This document shows positions 10,057 through 21,904 of a stretch of 64,000 nt of DNA, piece by piece. Position 1 is the first letter of the stretch, and the number at the start of each line of letters is the position of its first letter. The notes beneath the pieces are model-generated. The model made no database searches. It was not told where the DNA came from and worked only from the letters and a program-made list of their open reading frames with translations. This stretch comes from Sycon ciliatum. Its lineage: Eukaryota; Porifera; Calcarea; Leucosolenida; Sycettidae. A program made the position numbers and the translations under genes. Location of the stretch: contig NC_088645.1 in NCBI RefSeq assembly GCF_964019385.1, positions 39,709,520-39,773,519 on the forward strand, read 5' to 3'.

Positions 10057-12151
10057 ATTGTTGTCTCCGCGGCGTTAAATCATAAAATTTCACAAGCCAG
10101 ATTTAAACCATGCCCGAACGCACCTGGCCAGAGTGGTCAAACCAACAAGTCAGTGAGCTCTGCAAAAAACAAACAGCATAGGCACTACCCCACACGAGAG
10201 TGCTCAACTGGTACAAGAGTAGGAGCGACATACATGTACTCAATCTGCGGACAGTCAGGGATCGTCATTATTTTTGTGGACTCATTAGTGCAGCACATAC
10301 ATAAATATCTATCTATCTATCCGCAGATGGAGTATTTCGCTCTTGCTCTTGTAGTAGTTGAGCACTTTAGCTCACTGACTCGTCAGTTGGAGCACTCTGG
10401 CAAGGTACGTTCGGGCCTGGTTTATATCTGGCGTTGGAAAATTTATTTTTCATTGCAACCTGGTTCGGCCTCATTTTCTCTGTGCTGCGCTGATGAATCC
10501 ACAAAGGACGAAACAGTTCTGTCGGCAGATTTAGTATTTCGCTCCTGCCTTTGTAGTAATTGTGCACTCCAATGTGAGGAAGTGCCCTCGCTGTTTACGC
10601 TGTGCAGAGTTTGGGTTGGTTTGCGTCTTGCGTTTCCTTCTAGGTTGACTAATCTGGCGATCCTTTTCTGAATGAGGTCTTGGGCTGGAGCCGGACTTGC
10701 TGAATGATTTGGTTCAAGTCTCGAATGCAATACTAGTGGGAAATATGCCGAAAACAGGCAGGTTCGAGGCCTAGGCGGTCTTCGGATGAAGGGCGGATGT
10801 GAGAAGACTGGCATAGCGTATGCTCAGGCCCATCACTAATATAAGGTTCATTTTATAGACGTCAAATTAGTGAGGCGGAACGTATTTTCTTGCGTCCACT
10901 CTAATATGATCTCAGTTTTACTCGTTAGCCTTCTCGAGCCATCAGTATTTTGTATGGTCTTGAATTGAATTTTATTTTACTTCGGCGGCTAAACAGTACA
11001 AAGAGGCTCGAAAACCAGATCATATGGAGATAAAAAAGGAAAAAAAGACGGGGCAAACCAACAACTAGTTCAAGTGAGAAAAAAAGAAGCATGAGTATAA
11101 TTATAGTGAATGTAACAAGCTGTATACCGTCGCGTAGCAACAACGCTGTTTGAGTAAAGAAAGTCATGGTAGCGTCCTAAATCATGGGAGGTAAATAGTA
11201 GAGAGTGTATCAATGCGGTATCAATGGCCGTGCATTCCCTTCTGAAGCGTTCCAGTACACGCTCTGCACGCGCGCAACGCAGCTAGGGCTTTTGGGTGCA
11301 CAAGTCGGCATCCAAAGCCGGCAAGGACCGTCCAAGCGCTCGCGGGTCCATCTTTTGGAACATCCTGCCTTCCAATGGGCGTGGCATTACCCAGTACCAC
11401 CAGTTCAAACATGCCTGCCTCCCGCTTTTTCTTCCTAGCAATAGTACTTTCTTGCTAACAGTAGCACCTATAACTGAACAATACATGTACTTTTGAACGT
11501 TACCAGTCGTGTGCTGTCTACCGCCTGCCCTGTGTTTTGTTCTAACATTATTCATTGACTGAGCGTTGTTTGCTTTGTACTATACCCTGCTGTCATGTTA
11601 GAGTATTTTCTACAAAACAAAATATTCATTGTTTCCATTCGCTTCCATGTAATTTGGGGACACCGCCCGTTTCGTTCCGCGAAATCTAATATAAACTCCC
11701 TAACTATTCGTCCACTATCCGAAGCTCCCAGGCTAGACTTATCGCATACTTACACCTAGGGCTAGGGTTTATAATGCCAGTTTTCCTGCATGTCCGTGTT
11801 ATGTTCGTACTGGTTCGCAGAACCCCAGTATAAGGTGTCTGATGATTGCCTGGTGGCACTATCCTCGGTTTTACAACGTTCTCCGCTGTGTCTGGTAATT
11901 TCTAGGCTCTCTCCAAGACATTCGGCACTCTTTTCAGCTTGGGGATCCACGTATCTTAGAGTACAAGTCTGTATACTCTTCGTCCCTGACATAAGGGCCA
12001 TGGGTTTGTAATTTTGCTGGCTTTAAACAAGTCTGTAGCAGGTTCTTTTCGTGGAGTGAGAATAATCTGGGTCGCTCCGTAATGAATCATTCAATGCAGA
12101 ATTGTCAGGCCAAACAAACGATGGTGTTGTTGAGGACAGCACAGGTGTAGC

Positions 12152-12395
12152 AGGAGTTGTTTTCGATGTTTGGCCAGGCTTGACATATTTGTAGCATCCA
12201 TCGCGCATCGGATCAATCCATCTGTGGACTGTCCACTGATTGACGCCTCAGATCAAATCCGTCATGTATGATTAGGAGTTGTTTTCGATGTTTGGCCAGG
12301 CTTGACATATCTGTAGCATCCATCGCGCATCGGATCAATCCATCTGTGGACTGTCCACTGATTGACGCCTCAGATCAAATCCGTCATGTATGATT
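12152..12395. repeat. Tandem duplication, 2 x 122 bp
   Basis: 12152-12273 is repeated at 12274-12395 with a single visible difference (ATATTTGTAG against ATATCTGTAG). The near identity suggests a recent duplication or an assembly artefact. The unit resembles part of the dispersed repeat at 23690-23800 (GCATCCAT.CGCG.CGGATCAATC...GGACTGT). Confidence 0.9.
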
Positions 12396-14007
12396 ACATT
12401 TCAGCCGTCAGGACAGCGTGAGACCATGACGAAAGGTGCAGCTACAAGGGAAAAGTCTTCGCTATATGTCTACGTAATTCAACTGCACCTGACAATACGT
12501 TGACACAAAGTTGACAACAACATATGGGCCGCGGTCAGGTAAAACATGCCTTAGGGTTTCTTTAAAAATAGAAAAATGACGGAATGAAAAAACGAGGTTT
12601 GTCAAGCGCGTTCACACTGCACTTCATTCATGAACAGGTGGCGATCATCTTCTCAATCTCGCTCAAACACTTGTTTGGCCGTCTAGTTCAAGTACCTGGC
12701 GTCCAAAGACTGACAATTTCCATGTCTAGTGACACTAGAGCAGCAGGGCTAGATGATCGCCGTGCACAGCAGCGCTCGAGTGCCCGGGTTTGGTCAGGTG
12801 TCAGCCAGTCACTGAAGGCGAGTATGCAGAGCGACGGTATTCGATAACATTTTATGGATCTGATATTGATGTCGACAGCGAAGCTGAAAAACCCACGTCG
12901 TCCATAGTAGCAAAGTTGCCTTGTGGGGGAGCACATTAGACGACGAACTAACTTACGACGTCACGTGCCGCTCAACTCTCATACTTGTGGTGAATTCCAA
13001 AACATTTCAGATGCCTGGCGAGGCCAGTGAGAGCTTCCTGGCGGTAACTAACGGCTGGAATCCAACCGTTTCTGCAGAAAGAAAGCAACTGGGGAGTGGT
13101 TTATTGTCACCTTCCAAAAATCAGTTCCCCCATCTCATCGTGTTATTCTGCCAGGTCACCTTTATTGTATATGGCATAGAGTCGGCACACGCTCTTTGAT
13201 TAACCTCGTGCTTTTCATCTTCTACCAAGCGGGTGTGCACCTTGGAAAGTTTTTTGGGATGGTCAATACAGGTGGGTGTTTACATGAAGATAGTACAGAG
13301 GCCTCTTTTACCGGCAAACAGAATACAATTGACAGTGGCATGGGGAATGATTAGAACACAACACCAAAAAATGAAGAAACAAATGAACAAGCGTTTCGGA
13401 GACAGCAGTTTTAATATAGCTACAAAGACAACTAATTGCACAGTAAGCATTTCATATGTGTCGACATGTATGTGTAAAATTTTGTACGATTATTGAAAGG
13501 CACACAAGGAAGGGAAAGCGAGGATTCGTTCAGAACTGTTTTCTTGTTACAATCAAAAAACAAATAAAAGTGAAAGAAGGTGAAAAAGAGCGAAACAAAA
13601 AAAGGTGATGATACTACATCTATTCAGTGGGGAAAAAACGAGAGAGAAAAAAATAAAAAACCAGGAAAATACAAGTGCACTGTCCTGCCATGCCCACCAT
13701 CATCTTCAAAACTTCACAGCCGGCCCTCCGAGAATGCCAACTCTCGCAATGCATTCACAGGACGGTGATATCACGATTGGGCACCGCGGATGCACATGAT
13801 TGCCGAATACGAAGACAGTTGACCCGGGACAAATACTGAGAAGCCGCCAAAGGTCCACTTATACTTCAAAGTAGCAGGCGCGTACGCATGGCCACCTCAA
13901 CAGAATCACAAACATTGCGTTTTAACCCTTTTAAAAGAGCCCTAGGAAATTTTCAAAATGATGCGTTTGATAAACACAGCCTAAGGCTTCCTTGTCAGTG
14001 AGGTGCA

Positions 14008-14050
14008 CCCCCCCCCCCCTCCCTCTCTGACACACACACACACACACACA
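14008..14050. repeat. Poly-C and CA microsatellite
   Basis: A C run is followed by CCCTCTCTGA and a CA dinucleotide repeat. Similar poly-C tracts lie at 15927-15947, 35850-35872, 39627-39646 and 39811-39834. Confidence 0.9.
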
Positions 14051-14370
14051 AACACATCCTCACTGGCGCTAACGTCAGCTATGACAGTTTCTGTGTAAAG
14101 ACTTTTATTCAACTGTCCTGGGCTTGGCGACGCTTTGGGTTGTGAGTTTGATAAGACATTTCTCGTGCGAGCGTGCAGTACCACGGCAGTCTTTGGCCAG
14201 ATGGTCAGAGACACGGAGGCGCCAACAAATTTTAACTTGGCTGGTGTGCTATACTCTTACAGTACTAGAATCCGCTTCATGCAATCCTTGTGGACTCGCA
14301 ATAAAAGAAAACAAGAGAAGGAGCTCCATAAGTACTCCTGTCGGCCAGCTTAACAGTTTGGGAAATTAAA

Positions 14371-14503
14371 ATGGGCTGCTGTGGATCAAGATCACCAGAA
14401 GTAGGTTGGGCATGGCCTCCAGACACAGGTTCCAGTGTGACTATAGAACAGCTCAGATTTGTGAAACCAGTGTCCACAGTGCGGGAGGATCTTTATGTGA
14501 TAC
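14371..14503 (+). CDS. Gene B first exon (candidate), MGCCGS N-terminus
   Basis: The ORF starts at an ATG in a good context (AAAATGG) and runs 44 codons to a phase-1 donor (GATAC|GTGAGT). The protein starts MGCCGS, a classical pattern for N-myristoylation with adjacent palmitoylation; if used, it would anchor the protein to the inner side of the plasma membrane. The end, RFVKPVSTVREDLYVI, resembles the first exons proposed for D (MFLQPTSSTMSNLFVY) and C (VSSPAEHSFIV). The phase fits the last exon at 17526. There is no signal peptide. The intron to the last exon is about 3 kb and holds a SINE-like body and a Penelope-like element. The link to the last exon is inference; RNA data would settle it. 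Confidence 0.5.
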
Positions 14504-15026
14504 GTGAGTTGGTAGAATCACCCCTCCAACTAAACTTCCTTTACAGTCGATACTTTTGAATGACTACACATCCAATGTGCTACAAGGTCGCAAACTGCAC
14601 TAAATTGTCGGCGAGTCCCCTTCTACAATTCTATTCTATTAAGTAATTGGGCGATACCATATAGTCCAGCCATAGCCTTTTGTCCCGTGCAGTGTTGAGA
14701 CTTCAATGTACATCGGTGTAAAAATATGGCATGTACTTGTCATGTGCTAGAACCTGTATATGTTTTTTTCGTATGCTATTCTTCCTGCTGCAATCTATTT
14801 CATGATGAAACAGTTGACAGATTCGTGGAACCCATTATTTGGAAGACATGCGACCTGTATTAGTTTTATTTTTATTATTTATTGAGTCCAGCAAGCTTAA
14901 AAACTCATATTATCCTGTTAAAGGTCTGGGTTCTTGTGGTGAGCAGTGTACATTTTTTGTACTTAAAAAAAATCATTTCATTTTGACTCAGAGTTTCTTG
15001 GGTTACCAACACACATAAAGCCAAAC

Positions 15027-15050
15027 AACAACAACAACAACAACAACACT
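15027..15050. repeat. CAA trinucleotide repeat
   Basis: About eight CAA units. They lie in the proposed intron of gene B. Confidence 0.9.
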
Positions 15051-15291
15051 GCAGATAACAGGGAACTAGATTGGAAGAGGAGCAAGCGTACACATATATA
15101 CAGCCAAACACTGGGCGTAGCAGCGATCAATGCAGTTAAAACGATCACTGCACATCATTGTGCTGGGTTTATAAGATGAATAAATGTTTTAATTGTAAAT
15201 CATGGATATCATGACGGTATTAGAGTGTTCGAGAAACCTGAATACCGCACTTTACTGACTTTGTTGTGTTCTTGATACAATACTTATGAAG

Positions 15292-15336
15292 GCACCTCCA
15301 ATGGGCGACTCTACGCTAGGAGCTACAAAAATGAAC
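15292..15336 (+). CDS. Gene B micro-exon (candidate, 45 bp)
   Basis: A 45 bp open segment is bounded by an AG acceptor (ATGAAG|GC) and a strong donor (GAAC|GTAAGT). It is phase 1 at both ends and would add 15 residues (TSNGRLYARSYKNE core) without changing frame. Gene D has a comparable 48 bp phase 1-1 candidate at 59940-59987. The acceptor's pyrimidine tract is mediocre, and the two peptides are not clearly similar. Confidence 0.3.
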
Positions 15337-15469
15337 GTAAGTAAACCTTCAGGTGATTTGTGTCCTTAACGTTTGTGCACGTGTCCAACAGTAGACTAAT
15401 GGAGTGTAAAAAAATTAAATTATCGTGTCCATTCCCGATGGGAACTTACGACGGCTGCTAACACCCGGT

Positions 15470-15690
15470 AGACCCTAGCAGCGCCTAACGGTGTGGGTGA
15501 GGGGAAAAGTCTCACAACCACTGGGAAAAGTGCCAAGAAAGACCCAATTAACCGCATATATGTACATACCCCTTGTGTCTGGCCACAAGTTCCCAGTTGA
15601 CTGTGGGTAGCAGCACGGCTGGAAAAACCACCCCCAGGCAGGACTTGAACCAAGTACCTCTCGTATCTTAATCATGGTGTTTGACGAACT
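15470..15690 (-). repeat. SINE-like element with tRNA B box
   Basis: On the - strand a B box (GGTTCAAGTCC) follows GAGAGGTACTT, then TTTTTCCAGCCGTGCTGC and ACCCACAGTCAACTGGGAAC. The same order is seen at 21905-22095 and 56205-56300. The A box is degenerate in this copy. Confidence 0.6.
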
Positions 15691-15704
15691 CATTATGCCT
15701 GCCT

Positions 15705-15832
15705 GACGGTGTGTACATGTGTTCCAATGGAAGCCTCCTAGAAACTGTTTCGCACTTGATTTCGTAATAAGCCAAAACAGTGACAAGGTGAATGATGTGT
15801 AGTTTCTCACAGTTTATGGTGACCCGATGGCT
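15705..15832. repeat. Dispersed repeat, copy 2 (see 3725-3845)
   Basis: Shares the blocks listed for 3725-3845 in the same order, with small indels. Confidence 0.5.
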
Positions 15833-15954
15833 ACTGCTTGGCGCACGGTTTATCTGCGCCTCAGTGAGTCCATTTTCCCTTGAAAATGAGCGACGTAATC
15901 AGGCCATAACACCGATGCAACACACGCCCTCCCCCCCCCCCCCCCCCTCGCGAT

Positions 15955-17212
15955 TCCCGGTTTAGTCTTAAACCCAGAGGAATGTTTTTGTAAACAGTTT
16001 CCTCTGAGACAAAAATGCGATAATACTCATAAAAAGGACACACTTCAGGCTCATTACAAACATCTTGAAAGTTTTCGTCTTCACAAGTATACTTTCAAGC
16101 CTTCTCATCAGGTGAAATACAGGCAAGGGAAAAGGAACAGGAACAGTGGATTAAATACAGTAAGAAGGTGGTAAAACAGCGCAAAAAGAAAGAAAGAAAG
16201 AAAGAAGATAGCTAAAGTAAACAGCGAAAATTGCAATAATGACACAAAGGTGCAAATGCGAGAAAACTCAATAAGCGCGACATGTAGTGCGACAACAAGA
16301 GACAACCACTGGACATACATGTAACTAACGAGGTTTTGACGACCTACCTAACAGCCTAAGTGTGAATTTGATTTGTTTCTGCTTGCAAAGGTTGGGTTTC
16401 CTTGTGTGGATGTATACAGCTTCCAAAACATTCAGCAATCTAGCACTGCGTACACGTGACACAATCGAAAAACAATCATCCGAATACACAGCACGACAAT
16501 CAGGATGCTCAAACAAATGACTAGCAATGGACGACTCATACTTATCAGAACTAACATCAGAACAATCAGCATGTGCGGTGGACACATCCGATTTCACATG
16601 GCTAGTCGAGTGGACCCTAGCCGTTGCCTCTGTCTGTGCTTTAGTCGCTGCCATCGCCGCCGTTGCCGATCTTGTTATTCTTCTGGTTGATGCGGTTCCT
16701 GTCACTGCCACGCACGTAGGTGTCTTGTCCGGTTGTTTTTCTGGTGGTCTAGTTAATTGTGAGGTGACGTTCCTTGGTGTTGATGCCGCTGCGTTGGACC
16801 ATCTTGTACCAGGATGATTCTTTGCTGGACGTCCCCTCCGTGGTCGAGTGGATCGTGCGTGTTGTGGAATAAGGTGTAGCGGTGCGTGTTGTCGGATGCG
16901 TGCGTCCAGATGTTGAAGAGTCCTACCTACATATCGGCTCTCACATTGCCGACACTCGAAGTGATAAATCAACTTGGATAATTGGCCTTTGTGTCATTAT
17001 TGCAATTTTCGCTGTTTACTTTAGCTATCTTCTTTCTTTCTTTCTTTCTTTTTGCGCTGTTTTACCACCTTCTTACTGTATTTAATCCACTGTTCCTGTT
17101 CCTTTTCCCTTGCCTGTATTTCACCTGATGAGAAGGCTTGAAAGTATACTTGTGAAGACGAAAACTTTCAAGATGTTTGTAATGAGCCTGAAGTGTGTCC
17201 TTTTTATGAGAA
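15955..17212 (-). mobile_element. Penelope-like element, truncated, flanked by inverted terminal arms
   Basis: Arms of about 225 bp (16027-16250 and 16985-17210) are near-identical inverted repeats; both contain an AAAG/CTTT microsatellite. Between them, on the - strand, lies the GIY-YIG endonuclease ORF at 16325-16972. The reverse transcriptase is absent. The arms are taken to be the pseudo-LTR of a Penelope-like element. The same arms recur at 36257-36470 and 38378-38505. The left arm extends to about 15955, because that sequence reappears next to the arm at 38478-38505. Confidence 0.75.
16325..16972 (-). CDS. Penelope-like GIY-YIG endonuclease, C-terminal part of the polyprotein
   Basis: The 215-residue ORF has the split GIY-YIG domain of Penelope-like elements. 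The first half (residues 2-29) contains IYHFEC-x2-C, RYVGRT in place of YIG, and LDARIRQH with the catalytic arginine. The second half (about 147-205) contains SSIASHLFEH, F-S-I-V-S-R, NVLEAVYI with the metal-binding glutamate, and RKPNLCKQK. In these retroelements the domain nicks DNA for target-primed reverse transcription. About 115 basic, Ala/Thr/Ser-rich residues separate the halves, far longer than the usual short linker. The frame is open, but the reverse transcriptase that should precede it is missing, so this copy is not autonomous. Confidence 0.8.
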   Translation of the reverse strand: MIYHFECRQCESRYVGRTLQHLDARIRQHAPLHLIPQHARSTRPRRGRPAKNHPGTRWSNAAASTPRNVTSQLTRPPEKQPDKTPTCVAVTGTASTRRITRSATAAMAATKAQTEATARVHSTSHVKSDVSTAHADCSDVSSDKYESSIASHLFEHPDCRAVYSDDCFSIVSRVRSARLLNVLEAVYIHTRKPNLCKQKQIKFTLRLLGRSSKPR

Positions 17213-17264
17213 TGTTTTTGTAGTGTAAATTAATTGCCTTACAATCCGAGATTATAATTATACT

Positions 17265-18955
17265 TGTGTTTATTGTGTTCTTACTATCGAGTTTCACCGT
17301 GATGAATTCAGGTTGTATTGTATATTGTGTAGATCACATTATCGAGCATTGTATTTATTGTTATTTTCCTGTTTAATATGATGTCTGCAGTGATCAATGT
17401 ATAAGTGGTGTGGTGGTGACATTATACCTTTTTTCTTCAGAATTTTCCCGTTTCCAACCCCCCTCCCTTCTCTAGTACGGCTCAATGTGATCATTACATC
17501 TTGGTTCCCTTTCCTCCTTCTTTAGAAATGCCACCCGTTCAAGAAGGAGTGTTTGTTGTGCGTACGTGTTCCATAAGTGGTGTGTGTGGCTATTCACCGA
17601 AATCACCAGAGCAACGCATTGTTTTCCAGGGCGCCCCCAAACCCCAACAGGCATCAGTCGGTGAGCCGTATGATATGCAGCCTCGCTTCATTGGCAACAC
17701 GATTAGTCGGCGCGACGGCACATGGGAATGGGACGTTGGAATGATAGAAACACCGTTCGGACCAGAACAGGCTCTGTGCACGCCAGGTTTATACTTCATT
17801 CGCGAGGGACCCATCACTGGTTACCGATTGCGGTGTTTAGCCTACAAGGAGACTGTGCTGTGCGTAAGTAAAACAAAGGCAAAGGGTGGTGCTGACTATC
17901 CTTTGATGATCCTTCCGCTAGATCAAGCAATGAAGGAACTTGCCTATACCTTCGTCGATACTCAGGCGCCGAACGCCTGTGTAATTGGAATGTGAAGTTC
18001 CAGGCTTGTTTTGGTGCCGTATTCAGTACATTGCTACTTTCTCTGGATATGATAAATAATTGTTTGCATGTACATTATAGTACAAAAGACTCAGTTGTCT
18101 GTGGTCTGTGTGTGGTCTGCTCTTTCCAGCATATACACATGACCTTCGCATGCATGTCACACTTCAGTGCAACACTACTGCCCTGGCCCACACCATTGCG
18201 TTGGTAATAAACGTATCCCTATAGAACACTTACTCTGTTTGGATTCTCTCACTTTGCGTTCATGTAGCTGACGCCTTCTTTACACGTATTGTCTTCAACA
18301 TCGCACACATCACCACCATACGCTTGCGGTGTTGTTGACGCCTTGGGCATTTCATCTAGTCACAGTGCTCACGTTTTCCTCGACAACATGTTCTATTGTA
18401 CTGTACTGCATCCATAACATATGCAAGAATGCTTAACTTCAACTTGTAAACGCGTATAATCATTCTTTATTCAGTTTCTCACAATCTATTCCCAACATAG
18501 GCAGTGTAAGGTTCCGTCTCCCGTACATTGACCCCTTCGGCATCCTCTTCCTGCTGGCTTGCATGCATCCTTCTTTCAGGTTTTGTTTCAGTGGCCTTCA
18601 ATAGGTACTTGCGCCATAGCTACCCATTTTCTCTATCTAGCACTCTTTCTCTCCCATTCGATCTCTGTCTCTCGTCTGCCCACATGTGTGAGAAACCTTA
18701 GGGGTGTGGCGATCCTCGCAATGTCGCTCGCATTTTTGGGTAGATTGCCATTGAAGAGTAGATCGACTGTGCATTGCCTCGTACAAGGTTTTCAAACTCA
18801 TTCTTGATCCCAAAAACATCTTTCCGCATTCCGTATGTACTCCAACAACCTTCAAGGATCAAGGCGCAGTCTTGATACGAAGCACACCCTCATATAATGG
18901 CCCCGAAACCAGATAATTCAAGGGCCTAGAAAATAGTCGCAGAACAGCTCACACT
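17265..18955. repeat. Segmental duplication, copy 2 (gene B block)
   Basis: Matches 7935-9700 across intron, exon and downstream DNA, as described there. The two copies lie about 9.3 kb apart in the same orientation, so this is a direct duplication. Confidence 0.75.
17526..17995 (+). CDS. Gene B last exon: unknown cysteine-patterned domain
   Basis: The exon starts after a polypyrimidine-TTTAG acceptor in phase 1 and encodes 155 residues to a TGA. Motifs: PPVQEGVFVVRTC-x5-CGY, QRIVFQ, RFIGNTISRR, WEWDVG, QALCTPGLYFIRE, YRLRC-x7-CVS and PLMILPLDQA. All five family cysteines are present. Compared with A it has small insertions (near QQASVGEPYD and KAKGGADYP) but is otherwise very similar, and the frame is intact. 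Joined to the candidate exons at 14371 and 15292 it would give a protein of about 215 residues without a signal peptide. I cannot assign a function. Confidence 0.75.
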
Positions 18956-19495
18956 ATTTTTATCTACAAACAATGCCCCGTCAAACTAGTATGGCCTAAC
19001 CTAGGATTACAGCCTAGTTCACCTTGGTCAGGAGCGACAAGACGATATGCAGGCCTCCATTTGGTGAGGAAAGCTTGAGAACATGACAAAGGACACAAGT
19101 ACCAGGAAGGTTTAGCTGAATTTCTCAGGAATTCACCTGCACCTGTCACAAAGCTAACAACCTTTTCTACCATATGGAGATAGGCATCAAAGTCAACGTC
19201 GATTTACGCCTTTGGCGATATTCATGAGGGCACATGCGCTTATGGTCCATTGGGTCAATCTTTTCGATGTGTCCTCTGCTTGTAGCTTAACTTTAGAACC
19301 AGAACAAAACCTTATTGAAGTAGCGATACACACTCTATCCTGTATGCTAGCAACATCACATTTTGCAATGCATTCATGTAAAGGTGGCACCTTAACTTTT
19401 ACATATCTCTGACGTATCCAATGAAGAATCTTCCTGATGTTATGATTAGAAACTTTCCCTGAGACGGCATCCTGTCTGTGATTGATTTTCACTGT
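18955..19495. repeat. Dispersed repeat R1, long copy
   Basis: Matches 23065-23600 and, in part, 23790-24160 and 12400-12540. Shared blocks include TAGTTCACCTTGG.CAGGAGCGACAAG, GAATTCACC-GC-C-TGTCACA and GTCCATTGG. A 99-residue - strand ORF (19492-19193) lies in this copy, but the others break that frame. The nature of the family is unknown. Confidence 0.55.
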
Positions 19496-19589
19496 TTACC
19501 ATTATTATTTGCCATGGCGACCCCCGTAAGTCCGTAACTGGCAGGGCAGGGTTGGGCTTTTTATCCAACCGATGTTAGTAGCAAGTACT

Positions 19590-20000
19590 CTCGTTAGCAG
19601 TAACTGTTCGTACTTTGTTCGTTTTTTATTTTATTTTATTTTATTTTCTCTATTTTTTCTCTTTACCAGGGGCAGGCCATCCCCTGGACTAACAAAATGG
19701 GTGCCTTGTTATTATTTTTCTGTTTCTGTTTTAATGACAGTCCACTGCACGCCTGAAAAAAAATGATTACTTTATTAGGCGGGTTACAGAACTATCGACG
19801 TATCGTTCGCTGGCTTACTTGTAGTTTGATAACGCTTCGCTCTTCATTGAGATATCTACCATTCTCTCTTTTTTCTCCTTATTTTCTCCCCAACCCTCCT
19901 TCCCTGTAACATAATAACATATTCCCTGCCTTGTCATTGAGCATTTGTGCTCGTTTGGATTTGCGAATTCAAATAAAGTATACAGACAAACAAACAAAGA
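19590..20000 (+). mobile_element. Two LINE 3' ends
   Basis: A first 3' end (to about 19765) has CAGGGGCAGGCCATCCCCTG and TGCCTTGTTATTATTTTT, a CR1-like 3' UTR. A second ends at about 20000 with GAATTCAAATAAAGTATACA and repeated ACAA, like the 3' end of the LINE at 47158-47427. No coding sequence is left. Confidence 0.55.
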
Positions 20001-21480
20001 ATATTAGGCCTGGCGCAAAGGGGTGCGTAGGGCTAAGGAGATTAGCAGAAATCGCGCAATTAATTGTTGTATTGCTCGCCGGCCGAGCGCAGCGAGATAG
20101 GTGAGAAATGATTTTTTGCGAAACATTTTAATTTCAAAATTAATATGCATCTGGTGTGTTCTTTTTTGTCTTTTCTTTTCCTGACTTCTTCAGTAGGTTT
20201 TGGGTCTCATCAGTGTACCTGGCATCCCACCATACTTTTCTGTTAACCTTCTTATCGATTTTTTATGACTTTTGCCGTGAAGTGCCTGCCATGCCTACAT
20301 GATGCCTAATCGCTACTAGGCATGTACACTCGGTTTTGTCCCTTATTACTGCTTCCGTCGGCGCGAGGGTTTTTTCCCGGCTGGCTTGGTCTTGGAAAAT
20401 TAATCTGACGGTCCAACAGTGGTTCTGCGTCATGGCCAATTTTTGCTATCGGCTTGCACAACAATTCTATCTCAGGCTATGCACTATATTCTCAGTCCTT
20501 GCTTCCATCCCTCACTCATTATCCAGTTCACATATTGATGTTTCTAACCCAGGGAGCCTGCAGATCGCTGATTTCATATCAGCGAATCCAACACGATCCT
20601 GCCACTTGCGTCTGGCTCACATCGTCTCCATGAAGTACACTGTTCTTGCCAATACCAACTCCAAGCCCCAATTGTTTGGTTTGCGGGAGTTCGCTGTTCT
20701 AAGACTCAGGCGGACATCTCCTGTGACTCTCCACTAGAATGGCAGACGCCGGTAAATGTCATCCATACTCCTGTTGCATAGATAGTGGAGAAAAGCCCTA
20801 TTCTTTGAAATCGATAGAGAAGCAGGCGAATGGGAGCACGTTTAACGGGATAAGTAAGTCCCGTGAATTCCACAGGGCCAAACGTCATAATACTTCTAAC
20901 TTTATGATTGCTATGCATGAAGTAGCTGGAACGCAGCATGGCGAGGAGCAGGGTGGTGTTCTATGTTGACGTAAAATGGTCTGTAGACTATGATCCATAG
21001 TGTAGGGCTTCCCGATGCTTTTATGACTACATAGACTCGCAAATTCATAATAAGTGAGCGATTAAAGCTTCAACAATAGGAGATCAAAGTTCATGCTTCC
21101 TCTAACAAGGAGAGAAACAGCCAAATCGCGTTGAATACTGGCGAGCAACGCAATTGTGTACTTCCTGCGTAGTCCCAAACAAGCAAGAGTTGGCGTAAAC
21201 AAAATTCACCTTGAGCTAGAGCAATTTTGGAGGGTCATGCTCATGCCTTTGTGCCGTGTTGAATTAAAGGAATAAGCAATGCAAATGTACAACGGGACAA
21301 GTATCAAATTTGTCCAAAACACTTGATATGACGAGTTATCTATAGGTGATTTGCCTTTGGGTCATCCTAATAAAGTTATTATTATATCCTTACGTTAGCC
21401 ATTAATGTGTTGAGTACGAAAAGGACGACTGACGACATATTCTCCAGACATTACGACAGGCAACGGGACAGGTAGGTAGA
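20001..21480. other. Unassigned stretch
   Basis: Short ORFs only (for example 20336-20737 and 20739-20969). They show no family motif and no shared repeat that I can see. Confidence 0.3.
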
Positions 21481-21904
21481 ATGCCATTTGCTATAGACGA
21501 CGAGACGGAGACAAAGACGAACTACTGCGACTACATTATCAGAGAGATACTGAGACAAGAAGAGACTATGAAGGGCCTGGGTAGCTATGGCAATATGGGC
21601 GCGCATGTAGCTACCCAGGCCAACGGAACAAAAGGTGAGTACGGGGTTCATATGGTTCATGCAAACCAGCTAGGGAAAAAGGTAGACTGTACGAAAGGAG
21701 GTACCTAACAAATGGTACGAAAACTGTTCTTTCACCCTGAGAAATGGAACATGGCTTATCATTGCTCGAAACTGCCTGCACAAAAATGGCCGCACAAACG
21801 CACTGCGATATAACTGTTGGGACGAGGTCAGGGTAAAAGACGATGCTTATGATTGTCTGTTTTGCATATGCTTTGTAAAACGCAGGCCGCCAGGCAGGCA
21901 GGCA

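Larger units (their letters stand above)
10060..14370. other. Mostly unexplained non-coding stretch
   Basis: No gene is supported. It contains a - strand LINE 3' end at about 10940-11030 (TTTTATTTTACTTCGGCGGC ... CAGTACAAAG, like 36920-36960), the 122 bp tandem duplication at 12152-12395, a dispersed repeat at 12400-12540, and a poly-C plus CA microsatellite at 14008-14050. Short ORFs at 10153-10671 and 11205-11438 show no recognisable motif. Confidence 0.4.

Noticed and set aside
20739..20969. Another family first exon (MADAGKCHP...)
   Set aside because: MADA is followed by a GT in phase 1, but the exon would be 13 bp long and lacks the shared C-terminal motif.
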